Source of the DNA: Candidula unifasciata
Lineage: Eukaryota > Mollusca > Gastropoda > Stylommatophora > Geomitridae
Length of the DNA: 64,000 bases
Reading direction: 5' to 3'
NCBI GenBank assembly: GCA_905116865.2
Contig: CAJHNH020003135.1
Coordinates: 409,501 to 473,500, forward strand
The translations under genes were made by a program, and so were the position numbers. The notes under the pieces were generated by a model that worked only from the letters and a program-made list of their open reading frames with translations, had not been told where the DNA came from and ran no database searches. Below, in pieces: positions 43,838 through 56,600 of this stretch; within the stretch, counting starts at the first letter, position 1, and each line of letters opens with the position of its first letter.

Positions 43838-44552
43838 CAAAACTGTTTGTAAATTGCCTGTCCTTGGGAATTATACAATAGTTCCCATTCCTGAAAAAAA
43901 GGCGTTTAAAAGTAGACAGGGAAGACCGAGAGAAAGAGAGAGGATTGACAGTGCGAAAACAGAGAGGAGAGGAGATTATCAAGAGGGTGGGCTGGAGAGG
44001 GAGAGAGGTTGCTCCGCTGGGCCCTTGTCGTAAGGGTCCCGGCATATTTGTTTGTCCAGGGGCCCATACTGCTGCTGATACGGCTCTAGAAAAGCAACTA
44101 AATTCTGTTAAGAGCCCTAGGGCATTACAATATGGTCTTAATCCGACCCTGGTGCACACTCGTTTCTGCAGGGCGACGCCTTTGTCACTTTAAGATGGAG
44201 GTTCGATTCTCGATATGAACTATTGTTTTTGATTTTTGCGTTGTCTAGTATTTCCCCTGATCACTCTACTTCTTTCAATGCGTGCCGATAAGTTCTGGTA
44301 TATTTGTTAACTATGCCATCCATATCAGAAACGACTGACAAAAGGTTGTGGAGAGACATGGATGATCAACTACTTCGCAAGGACTTATGGGAAGGTTGTG
44401 TTACTATAAATAGACTTGAAGTATTATATAATGTAAACCTTTATTGCATCTATATTAATTCAATTAAGTCGCGCTTATCAGTTTAAACACACACCAAACA
44501 ATGTAATTCTGGGTTCATAAATTAAAACATTTTCTAAGAGCCAACAAGTTCC

Positions 44553-44603
44553 CACGTGACGATGATGACGTCAGCCGTCTCCGCGTGTGTCGCCGCCATT
44601 TTG
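44553..44603 (+). promoter_or_regulatory. PTBP1: PTBP core promoter motifs
   Basis: E-box CACGTG at 44553-44558, full CRE palindrome TGACGTCA at 44566-44573 and YY1-type GCCGCCATTTTG at 44592-44603 lie in a CpG-rich stretch within 85 nt of the ATG. This is a housekeeping, TATA-less type of promoter. A second CGCCATTTTGG is in intron 1 at 44832-44842. Confidence 0.6.
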
Positions 44604-44634
44604 AAACGAATCGTCGACGAGGTCCCCCCCAGGC

Positions 44635-44642
44635 ATGGACGG
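44635..44642 (+). CDS. PTBP1: PTBP exon 1 (coding part)
   Basis: ATGGACGG then donor GTAAGT: MDG, the same tiny first coding exon as vertebrate PTBP1. An in-frame upstream ATG at 44562 would add a CpG-rich leader, but nothing supports its use. Confidence 0.8.
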
Positions 44643-47600
44643 GTAAGTTCCTGTGCTCTTGTTGTATCTTCGTGCAGCCGGTCGCATCTGTTCTCTGAAC
44701 TCCGTTCTTATACAGTAGATGTATGTAATAATGCGTTTTACATATTATATCTGTTTTTTGTTGTTGTTTGCAGTTATAAACGCTGCTACTTTTGTTACAA
44801 ATTATTTGTCCAAAAAGTTGAAAGCGTGGCTCGCCATTTTGGAAGTAAAACTGAAACCAATTGCGCATTTGATTATATCTTGTAAATTTACTGCTTTTAA
44901 CATTCACGCTGCAATAGTAGATTGTTTCCAGGAATAACATGTTTGCTGTAGAATTGTTAGATACTTCAGTTTTTCGATGTTATTCATTACATTTCCACTA
45001 GAACTAAATCAATAGTGGAGTAACGGTTTTTGAAAGCGGCTCTCCTCCGAACGGTGTCAAAATATTATGGCGGCCATAAAATATCCAGACATATCCGTAC
45101 GGGGCTCAGTTCTAATAAAATTATGCCAGCTCCGTATAACGAAACAAATGCTGTAACAGGGTCTCAGCGATATGTTACTTGATGACCTGTTTCTGTGACT
45201 CACTGACTGCCTCACCGCCGAGTTTATCCCCCGCGCCGCTACGTGCTGCGCGGATGGGGGGTGGGGGCTAATCTAGATGGCTGGGACTCACGAGCAGCAG
45301 CTACCGCATCTCCTGCAACTTCATCCAACTAATTTGCTCGTGAGTCCCAGGCACCTAGTTTACCCCTTCCCCTATCCGCACAGCGCGTAACAGCGCAGGA
45401 ATTTGCTTGGCGGTAAGTTTAATTGCGTTTTGCGTTTTACAGGTCGGCAGGTCTGACATCTACCGCTGCTAAATCCTCAATCGGACGAGCAGGGCACTCT
45501 TCCGAATAACAGTCCCTTATTATTCAAAGACAAAAAATCCCATTCAGGACCTCAAGAGGTCGTAGTTAGGGACTTGAGAGGTCATGTAGTTAAAATTAAA
45601 AATATGGAACAGGAACACTACGAACTATGCTTTCTTCCAGTATATAATTTAGTTTGAACGAAATTACTGAGTCTTCGCTAGTATAGTTGATAAGCAGTCT
45701 GCTTGTTATGCCGGTGATCGGGGTTCGATTCTCCGGCGGGCAAAAACGTTATTCTTTTTTTTTTCTTCAAAAGGATGGTTTGCACGTTGTGTTGTGGTTA
45801 ACAACTAGGCTGCGAAATCTGCGCCTTTCGCTCGGTCTAGGGTGGTTTGCACGCTGTGGGTGGTTTACAACCGGGCTGCGATATCTGCGCCTTTTGCTCG
45901 GTATTGTGGTTAACAGCTAGATTGAAAGTGTGGTTTTCACGTTGTGTTGTGGTTTACAACCAGGCTGCGATATCTGCGCCTTTCGTTCGGTATTTTGGTT
46001 AACAGCTAGGTTGCGATAGCTTGTGTTTAACAGATAGGTTGCGATAGCCGCGGCAAATTTTGTTTTTTTTTTTGCTTTTAAAAGGGTGGTTTGCACGTTG
46101 TGTTGTGGTTACAACTAGGCTGCGATAGCGGCGGCGAAATGCTCAATGGTCATGTGAGGTTATTTTAAAAATGACCTACAGTCACTACTTTTCACACAGA
46201 AATTGTCCTTACTTTTGTACCATTTTATATTACTCCTTATTGATATGTTTTCTTTTTCTTGCAGAGATTACTATTCATCTGGAATGAAGGTATGTTTTAA
46301 ATGTTCATGTTTTAATATGTTGTGGGCTGGGATATGTTTTCTTTCAGAGTGTAGCCTGTAGGCCAGATGGCTGTGTCACTCATATCTCTAAACTGTTATG
46401 GATATCTTGAATATTTTCTAGGTCATACATGAGATGAGAGAAAGAAACCTGCTAATTGTTTTTTTGACTACTAATGAAATACTGTCAGTGTAAAGATCAA
46501 TCACTGCTAAGAATACGCGAATTGGGAGTAAAGATCAGCATAACCAAGCATGAGAAGCACACCGGATGCACAGTCTTGTTAACCAACATAGGACTGGTAC
46601 TATTAACCGCACGACACTGATTAATATGTTGAGAGGGGAATCTGAACGCCTGTGGATGTGTCCGGAGTGATGTGAAGATGATCTAACTAACTCAAAGATC
46701 AATTATAGTAATTATTCTGACAGATTTCCTGGTCATGTTTCTTGTTAAATACAAAGTTTTAAAAAAACACGTTATCAATTTGTCTTAATATGGAAAGGTG
46801 TCATTAGTGTTTGTAAGACAATTCTTTGTTGTTTCCTTTGTAATTTATAGAGCCTGAAAAAAGTAAGACATAAAAAAAATACGTGGTATTGCATTATTTT
46901 GTGTGGCTGTTGGTTAAGGAAACATGCATGTTTATTGATGTACTTAACCCAATGTTTTTTTTATTTCCAGCGAGGCCCTGATGACATGATGCAAGTCAGT
47001 GATACTGGAGACTCCAATGATGCCAAGAAGGTATGTTGTGGGTGTTGTGTGTCAAAGAGTGTAGAAGACTGCTAGAGGGCTTAGTTTGGTGCTTTTATGA
47101 ACACATGTGCTAGCTGGCTAGTCCATTATTGGTGTCTCGGAAACTTGTCATGGATACCAAGATTTCATAGTTCAAGGTCACGTCAGTGTGAAATAAGGCT
47201 AATAATAAGCTCTAATGGGCCAACCACAGTTCACATTAGTCCTTGTGCACTGCTTATGCACAAATAGGTTGTGAAACCATATTTAAAACAGTATATTTTT
47301 TTAAGTGCTGTATTTCTAGCAACAGGTAACTAGCAAACAACTTTCTCTTTTTAGGCAGGCTGTGATGTAAGTGAAATTCTGTAAAGCCCCTGCTACATGT
47401 CTCATGCGACTTACATGCTGCACATAACATGTCAAGCAGCATTCAGTTAAAATATTTAATGGTATTTACCTTGCATGGGGAACACTACTTTGATAATGAC
47501 CAGAGTTTGGGCCTCCCATATGTCTAGCAGTTCTCAGACAAGAACAGGTCTAGTACTGGATTTCTGTCTGATTACCTGTTGGCAGATGGCATTCACACGT

Positions 47601-50600
47601 TCTGTTAGTTTAATATTTAGACAAACACAAAAGCTTTCTCCCTTTAGTTTTAGTCTGTCTGACCTGTCCGATCTCAGATGTGAATGAGTAATCTACCGTA
47701 TTTCTGCTTTCAGGCAAAGTTTGACAATGGAGGCAACCCGCCATCCAGAGTTGTACACATTCGCAGCCTTCCCAACGATGCCGCCGAGACAGATGTGGTA
47801 CAACTGGGCCTGCCTTTTGGTAAAATGACCAATGTCTTACTGCTGAAGCAGAAAAATCAGGTCAGATTTTTGTCTAATGAGAACTGGTTAAATGTCCTAG
47901 TTTGTGTTATATATTTTAAGTGCCCCTAACGGCTGAACTCGAAAAAAAGAGATAAAAGCATTGGAAATGCGATCTTTCAAAAAAAAAAATTATCGGCATG
48001 ATATAGCGACAGCATCACAAATGACGAGGTTTCACGTATAATTGCCTGGCACATTGACGACTATGAAAAGGCAGAAAGTGCAATGGTGCGAACATGTAAA
48101 ACAGATCTAACAGCCCTACAAAAAGAACACTAGGCTGCTCACTAGAGGAGAAGAGGCGAAGCAAGGAATCCTTGGATACAGAACTTGGCTGACTGGACAG
48201 GTCTTTAGAAGCTCATGACAACTGACCGTCAGAAGTGGATGGTTTTCATCAGACAGCAACTACTACTGACCCAGTGAAGCTGACTAATGAGGACTTGAAT
48301 TCTGAATGCATCTGCCTGAGAGGCAAAGAACTAACGTTCGGCACAGAAATAAATGTGCTTGCAGCAGTCATGTTCTGTAACAATACTTATATATATCCAT
48401 GAGTAGACGAACGCACTTGTTCTTTTTCCTGCTGAGTTAAGTCAGTGACTGAATAAAAGCATGGCAAGACACAAACTGGATTAATTGGTCATGTTTGTCA
48501 CATTGTAGATTGTTAACTGATGACCTCTAGAATGGATGAGGATCTGGCAAGTCTAGATTCACATGGCCTTACATAATTCTCTCCTGGTGGCTAGTCTCAT
48601 TTAACAAGGATGATACGGTTAATTGGGAGGTGTGAGTTTATGCAATGTGAGCAAGCAGTGAATGTTGCTACTGTCTACCAGTGAGGAGTATTGAGGAGTA
48701 TTTGACACATTATAACTTCATCTTTTCTCCCTTGTGGAGAATTGTGAACATCTGTTTTTGGTTCCTGTGCTGACAGAAAGGACCTTTTTCCTCTGTCATC
48801 TTGGTGTTCCAGTCTGTAAATGGCTGTCAGAGTTCACTGTCTAGCAGTTTCATATCATGTCTATTATCATGTTCTGTAGAAATGCCATATATAGGTAACA
48901 GACTGCTAATGTCTGTTTGCCATATCCAGTTTCACAACAGAGCAGAGAGATTTGAACTACTAGATAGCTTTTATCAAGGCTGATGTAAGGTTGTATGACA
49001 GAGGAAAAAAGGGGTCAGACCCTAAAGAATTGATTTATATGGCCAGACAGGCTATCTGGGACTTATTCCTCTGGGTGGATATCAAATATATGACTTGTGG
49101 AGAAGCCTAAGAGGCTGAGGTGAATTGAATTCCTGCTTGTAATACGGACTGTTTTGCTTCTTTTGTCTTTGAACATTTAAATATATCCACGCTATATTGT
49201 TTTAATGATGGTGGCCTCAAAAAGTTGACTCTGTGTTAATATAACATGTTGATGTGTTTGCAGGCGTTCCTGGAGTTCCAAGACGAGTCGTGTGCAGTCA
49301 ACATGGTCTCTTACTTCAGATCCAACGCCGCCCAGGTCCGCCTGAAAACTTGCTATGTCCAGTTCTCCACCCACAAGGAACTCAAGACTGACAGCTCAAA
49401 CTCACTGGTAGGTTGAGTGTTTCCTGGACGTTTCATGACTGATATACAGTATAAAGCTATTGCTGATATTAAATGCTGTTTGCTGTGCAATCGGACATTT
49501 CCAAGAATTATAATTTTTTAAAAATATATATATATTTATATATTATATCAGCACTTGCACACTCATTTCCTGTATCGTTATTTTTTGTTGTGGAACATTT
49601 TTGTTATTATTTAGGGAAGACTTGTGAATGAATAAAGCAGGAAGGGGTACTGGAAAGGCAGAATCTTAGACGGGCCTGCATGATTAATTTTAAACTTTTT
49701 GTAAATAAAGTTTGTTAGTCGTTTTAATGGTTTTATATGTAATTACGGGTTATGTCTGGCATCAGCAAATGAGTCAGTGTACATGTTGTCTGAAATCTGG
49801 AGTCTAACACACTTCTTCTTGTAACAGAACACCAGTGCTCAAGCAGCTCTGCAGGCCGCACAGGGGCTTCTGGGAGCCGTTGGTGGGGGCGGTGGCGAGA
49901 CCACCATCCTGCGAGTGATTGTTGACAATGTCCTTTACCCTGTCACCCTGGAGGTCTTGCATCAGGTAACATGCTTGAACTATCATCTGTTTTTATTGAT
50001 CATAAATCTGTACATATTTTTTTTTATAACTGTGTTGCAGTTTGTTTTGTATGGTATTAAGCTGGAATAAATATCTATTATTTTGTAAAGTCTAAGTTAT
50101 GTGCTGTTTTATGACTGTTTTAACCTACAACATGAAAACATCTAATATTGAACGAGATTCAGAATTGAAGCAGACTAGTTGTTAAATAACTTGGTGCATT
50201 AATTGGCTTATGTTCTGTATAGCATACTAATGAAATTTATGTGTATATAAATATATATATAAAGTAAAGAATATAAAAATAAATGTCACTGTTTCTCATT
50301 TCAGCTGTTTTCCAGATTTGGGAAGATACTCAAGATCATTACTTTCACCAAGAACAGTAAGTTAACAGCTGGATTCTCTTCACTTAGAACAGCAATGTCC
50401 CTACTGCAAACATCTCTATATCACATTGTCATGGTCTCCTCCAGGTTGCCCTAGCTGGCGGTCAGCTCCAGGTTGCCCTAGCTGGCGGTCAGCTCCAGGT
50501 TGCCCTAGCTGGCGGTCAGCTCCAGGTTGCCCTAGCTGGCGGTCAGCTCCAGGTTGCCCTAGCTGGCGGTCAGCTCCAGGTTGCCCTAGCTCAGCGCAAC

Positions 50601-53600
50601 AGCTCTCTAGTTAAGGGTAGGCTGTCACTGTTGTACATGTTTCTTATAACAGGACACTACTTGAGTAGGATCTGTCAGAGAAATTGTGTATTTGCTTATA
50701 CGTGTAGGTTTAACCAAGATTTTGTCAGTTTTAATAATTCATCTAGCACAAGCTGTCAAACTCCCGTCCTCTTGAGAAAATATTTGTCTTGTGGTCATAC
50801 ATTAGGTTTAGACAAGATTTCGTCTTGATTTAATCCATCTCTCCTCAAACAAAAAGTGCACAAACATAACCCAGCTGATCTCAACACCTGTGAGCGATTG
50901 CCACTTCCACAGCCCTCTGCTGTAGGTTGTTCCTGTGAAGAAGTAATAGAAATAGACTTCTTTAATGATGATAAATCACTGTCACCATACATGTGATTAT
51001 CAGATTCAATTATGTTTTTTGTATCAGGGAAAATCGGGAAAGAAAAATGCCTAAACTGTTCCCCATTGGCATCAAAGAAAGATCATTTCTTGAATTTACA
51101 ATTTAACCATGCACATGCAGACTGAAATAATATCAATATATTCCTCCTATTTCAGTTTTGCATTTTGTCATTACCATCCATGGCTGGTGCACTCCTCTAG
51201 ACCTTGCTGTTGTGGTCATATACTGCTGTTATGTGGCACTCATATTCCTGTATACTGTAATTTGTCTCTCTAATCTCCACTGCTGATGCTAAGTCTTGTT
51301 TTTTTCCTATCTACAGATACGTTCCAGGCACTGATCCAGTTTTCTGACCCTATTTCTGCTGCAGCTGCTAAAGATGTGAGTACTGCACAATGTTGGTGTG
51401 TTATTTTGTTATAAATCTGTCTGATGAGACTGATTGATTCATGTCTCCTGCCTCATTACAGTGCTTGTAAGGCTTGTAGAGGGTGATGTCAATTGACTTA
51501 AACTTGATGGAGATTTGTGGTGTTTGTTAAGAATCGTGTGTGTTGTTAGTTTTGTAACTAAGAGGGTGTAGGAGTCAGATTAAGAAGTGGCACCAATTAA
51601 ATAATGACAATTCCTTTAACTATCTAAAATCAGCTTACAATCACAGATATCTTGTCTGTTATGTTTCCATCTTGTCTGTATTCTTCCCATCCTTCCTATG
51701 TGAGCATTTTCAAGGGTAGTCTTTTACCTCTAAGAAGAGAATTGCAACATAGAGAAGGGGAGAGACGGACTAGTTGTGTATCCATGTTTGTTTGTCAACA
51801 GTCACTTGACAACCAGAACATCTACAACGGCTGCAACACCTTGAAGATTGATTACTCCAGACTGACCAACTTGAATGTCAAGTACAATAATGACAAGAGC
51901 AGAGACTTCACCCGGCCTGACCTACCCACTGGCGACAGTATGGATAATGGTAGGTTATCTGCATCTTTCCTTTTCTGTGTGTATGCTTTGGCCGGGGAGG
52001 TGCTACAAAGCAGATTAACCCCTTTTATACCATAATGATCTTTAACAAATATGACAGTTTTTACAGATTTGGTTAAATATTCCTAAAATTCTCTGCAATT
52101 GTAACATAAGAAAACGCTCCTGTGTGGCTTCTAGGGTCCCCTTATGGGGAAAACAAGAATAGACCCACTGCCTCACCATGTAAGTAAGTCAAAAGAGCTT
52201 CTTTCCAACTCTTGAGTACATCTTCTGAGTGGTAATGAAGCTGCACATAAATAATAGGTTCTTAATTTATAACGTACCCCAAACACGAAATCCCCGTGGG
52301 AAATCCACAGCTGACCTGACAGTCCATTATTTAAAGGGGCGGCAGTGTGCTTTTTTTTTTTTTTTTTTTTTTTTTTGAGTGTTCATCTAGTGTCTTCTAA
52401 TGGCTGTAGATAAATCGCGAGAAACTACAACCTGAACACCCTAGAATTTATTGGGAATGTCTCCCTTGACGTTGTCGTGACGTCAGGGGTAAGTTATAAA
52501 TTAAGTACTCAATAATATAGTACACGCCAAACCCATACCCTGGAACAAAGGGTTTAACTTTTAGGAGCTTACAGCTGGTGAATCAATAGTAGAAGCTACA
52601 GAAATTTGTAGTTTAGAAATGTTTAATGTCTAAGGAATCCAATGCCTAGACCATCGAGTATACAGGAAGCTGTGACGCATTCTTCACTGATGGTGTCATG
52701 ATACTTGGACACAATTTTTGTATACAGCCACCTAGTTTTTTGTTTTAAAAAAAACAGAAAGGTTTGTTTCTATGTGAAGAAAATAATTATTAAATTCAAA
52801 CAAAGCCAAGAATTAACTCACATCCTTTCCTTTCACCATCTAAATATGTTTTGTCACCTGTTAACAAAAGACATGAAACATATGTGATCGCATGGTGGTG
52901 TCACAGAACAAAATTCTCTCTAGCCACACAAATTGTGTTGCATACCATGCTGTTGTAACTAGCACCAAATGGCCACTTCACAAAGACATTGTTCCATTTT
53001 TGCTTGTGGTTTTTAAGTCAGTTGTGCAGAAGTTGCACCGTGGAAGAGATTGTGGCCTCGCAGCACAATATTCTCAAGGCAGCAACGGAAGGCTATAGCC
53101 AGCCTTAATTCTTTAGACTGCACAGAATGGATTTCAGTCGCAACACTGAAATTTAAAATCCCAGGCTAGTACGCATTTGATTATATTAGATGCATTTAAA
53201 GCAGTTTTTTTTTTAATGTCGGGCCACGCATAATGGGGGCAGTTCAAATATGGGCCCCTCCAGAGTTTAAGTAATGTGGGGGCATAAGGATGTTAGAAAG
53301 GCTTAGTCAAATATGAGCCCCTCCAGAGTTTAAGTAATGTGGGGGCATAAGGATGTTAGAAAGGCTTAGTCAAATATGGGCCCCTCCAGAGTTTAAGTAA
53401 TGTGGGGGCATAAGGATGTTAGAAAGGCTTAGTCAAATATGGGCCCCTCCAGAGTTTAAGTAATGTGGAGGCATAAGGATGTTAGAAAGGCTTAGTCAAA
53501 TATGGGCCCCTCCAGAGTTTAAGTAATGTGGGGGCATAAGGATGTTAGAAAGGCTTAGTCAAATATGGGCCCCTCCAGAGTTTAAGTAATGTGGATGCAT

Positions 53601-56600
53601 AAGGATGTTAGAAAGGCTTAGTCAAATATGGGCCCCTCCAGAGTTTAAGTAATGTGGATGCATAAGGATGTTAGAAAGGCTTAGTCAAATATGGGCCCCT
53701 CCAGAGTTTAAGTAATGTGGATGCATAAGGATGTTAGAAAGGCTTAGTCAAATATGGGCCCCTCCAGAGTTTAAGTAATGTGGGGGCATAAGGATGTTAG
53801 AAAGGCTTAGTCAAATATGGGCCCCTCCAGAGTTTAAGTAATGTGGGGGCATAAGGATGTTAGAAACGCTTAGGTGGGGCCTGGCGCAGAATAGGGTTGT
53901 GAACCACTAGCTGAAGGATGAAAGTCATGAACTGGCTTTGTTTTAATGTGTGAAATGTTATTGCAGACATGGGCTATGGAGGTGGGCTCGGAGGCTTTGG
54001 TGGCGGACTTGGAGGCTTGGGCGGTGGACTTGGGGGTGCTGGTGTCCTTGGCTCTGGTGAGTGAGTGTACAATATCAATTATGTGTGTTCTTAATTTGAT
54101 GTCATAATTTTTCCAGTGTATATTTATTTTATACATTGCATATAATTCTTGTTCTGTCTCTCTGGTATATTTTTCATTTAAACATTCGATGAAAAATGGG
54201 TTTGGAGATATAAGTCTAGTTGGTTTAACTCTTGCAGCAGGCTCCCAGAATTGACGCGACCTATTTTAGAAAGTCAAAGGTAACCTGTGACCCTATATAG
54301 TAGAAGTAATCTTTTAATAGGGAATTCCAAAATGTTTTTTTTTTTCAAAAAGCAGAATATTAACAAATGTAAATTACAACATAGGTGAGTTAGTGATTTA
54401 AATTATAACTGATTAACAAGCTCACAAATAGCAGAGAAAACCTTTGCCACCTGTCCGTCAGAAGCAAGACTAGGTAGATGTGACACAAAGAATCAACCAA
54501 ACACAAGCTGAACAGCACCTGCAGCTAGTGAACAAATCCCTGCAGGACATGATGGCTTGCTTTTCTGTTTTTTCTTATAATTTTCCCATCTGGCCCACTG
54601 CCTGGTAACTTCACAGAAGCCGCTTTACACCCCCATTAGGGGCCGTGACCCATGGAATGAGAATCCTTGACCCTTTGGTGACTATATTCCATCATTGGTC
54701 ACAGACAGTACATTTGTGCTTGAGGTCATTACTGGTGCCTCAACAGTTTTGGCTTGCTGGCTCTCTCCTCTTGAACTCTGATCAATTGTCCCTATTCTTC
54801 TGTGTGCCTTTAAGAAATGACAGTGGTGTGGTTTACAGCATCATATTCCAGCACATTTTTAATGACTTAATTCTTGCTTGTGAAAGGGCTAGGTGTTTTC
54901 TTACCCTGCATCTAGACACATCAAGGATATCTAGTATATTTTGTTTGTTGTTGCTTGTTTTTGATACAGGGGCCAATGCAATGGCGATGGCAGGTTTAAG
55001 GGGTCTCGGGGGTGACTTCAACTTTGGTGGAAACCAGCTGGGCAACCGACTGGGCAACATGGGTAACCTTGGAGGCATGAACCAGTCATCTGGCACTCCA
55101 GTTATCCTAGTCTCTAACCTGGATGAAGAGGTTTGTTCTACATACTTTTTCTCATTGACATTCATTATTTCAATATAAATGTTAGGTTGCGATTTAATCG
55201 CTGACTAGCAAGTCTCGGTTATGGCAGACTATTTCATTGGAAGGCTGGTTGGAAATGTGATGTTTCACATTTGTAGATCAACTAGTACTGGTAGCAATTC
55301 TGGGGAACATTGTGTGATGTTTTACCTTGGTTTTCTGTTGCGCACAGGGCTTTGCTTTAAACATCACATGCTGCGGATGTCATGACCAGTAACTATTTAG
55401 TAATCGGGAAAAATGGCATGTCCTGTGAAAATTTGCAGTGAATGCAGCTGTTACCTTAGGGGTATGTGCTGTTACGAGAAGGCAGTCTAGTGTTATATAT
55501 AAAAATAACTAGAATATAAATGACACATAATGTTGTTGAATGTTTGCCTGCGGGATATGGCTGGTGTCTTCATTTATTTATGTGCCTATTCCCCTTCTAC
55601 TGTGCACCCTGAGGTGCAAGACTACTGGTCTGCTTTTGTGGCAATCTAAGAACGTACTGAGAGCATCACCTAATGTAAGTTATTAGGTGCCGGGGAGGGG
55701 AAGGCTGTGGGTCTACAGCTCTCTCCCCCCCCACACACACACACAAATGTCATGCAAATGGCGACTAATAAGAGCTTGCTGAAATTGGACATGTCAGACC
55801 GAAGGAAGTAGATATCACAGCCAAGCTATAAACCACAAAGTCAGCCAGTTATAGAATATTGGGTGCCTGTAGAAGAGGAATGCTGAAGCATGTTTTGTTG
55901 CATGTCACATTGTTTGACTACTTGACAAGATTTTTGAGTACAAGCCATGTTTGCATGCACGACATCAGTTGTAGCCAGATTCCATAGGTACAGACATGTA
56001 GTCTTGGTTTTTAATTCGCTCCTACAAATACTCTAGTGTGCTTCGCTTGGACTTCATTTTGGGCAGTTGTTCCTAATTGGGCTCACATGACAGTGTGCAA
56101 AAGGCTGTGCGTTGATGGACTGAACTGAAAATAATTAAAATAATGCACTGGTTTTCTTCAGTAGGCTTGATAATATGCTCTGTAGTGCCGACATGGCTTA
56201 ATAATTCATAGCTATTCATCTAAATGTAACCAGTGGTCACAAGGTTGAATTGGGGGAGGGGGGGGGGGGGTGTGTTTCCCCATGTGCTAGAGACAAATAG
56301 CCTGGTATGCTTCAGATGGAGCAGGAAACATGGTTGAATTATTACAGAAGTAGTTGTGCTTCTCAGTCTACCATACAAGTCCTACTATGAAGTAAATGCT
56401 TAACCCTTTCTCCCTAGAATGATGACCTAGAAAAAATGTCCCATAATTTTGAAAAAATGATAATTTAATACCAGGACTCATTTTCGACCCGAACCATTGG
56501 AAACCAGTGTGACTTAAAAAATCATGACGTAATTTCTATGAATAAAGCCAGAGTATCAAAAGAAATCACGCACACATGCTATTTAAGTAACTATTATCAT

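Noticed and set aside
43614..44159. 181-aa reverse open frame
   Set aside because: Half of it is the family A copy read antisense. No recognisable domain.
44556..44885. 109-aa open frame starting before the PTBP ATG
   Set aside because: It reads through the exon 1 donor into intron 1. The MDG start with GTAAGT and matching exon 2 phase explains the region.
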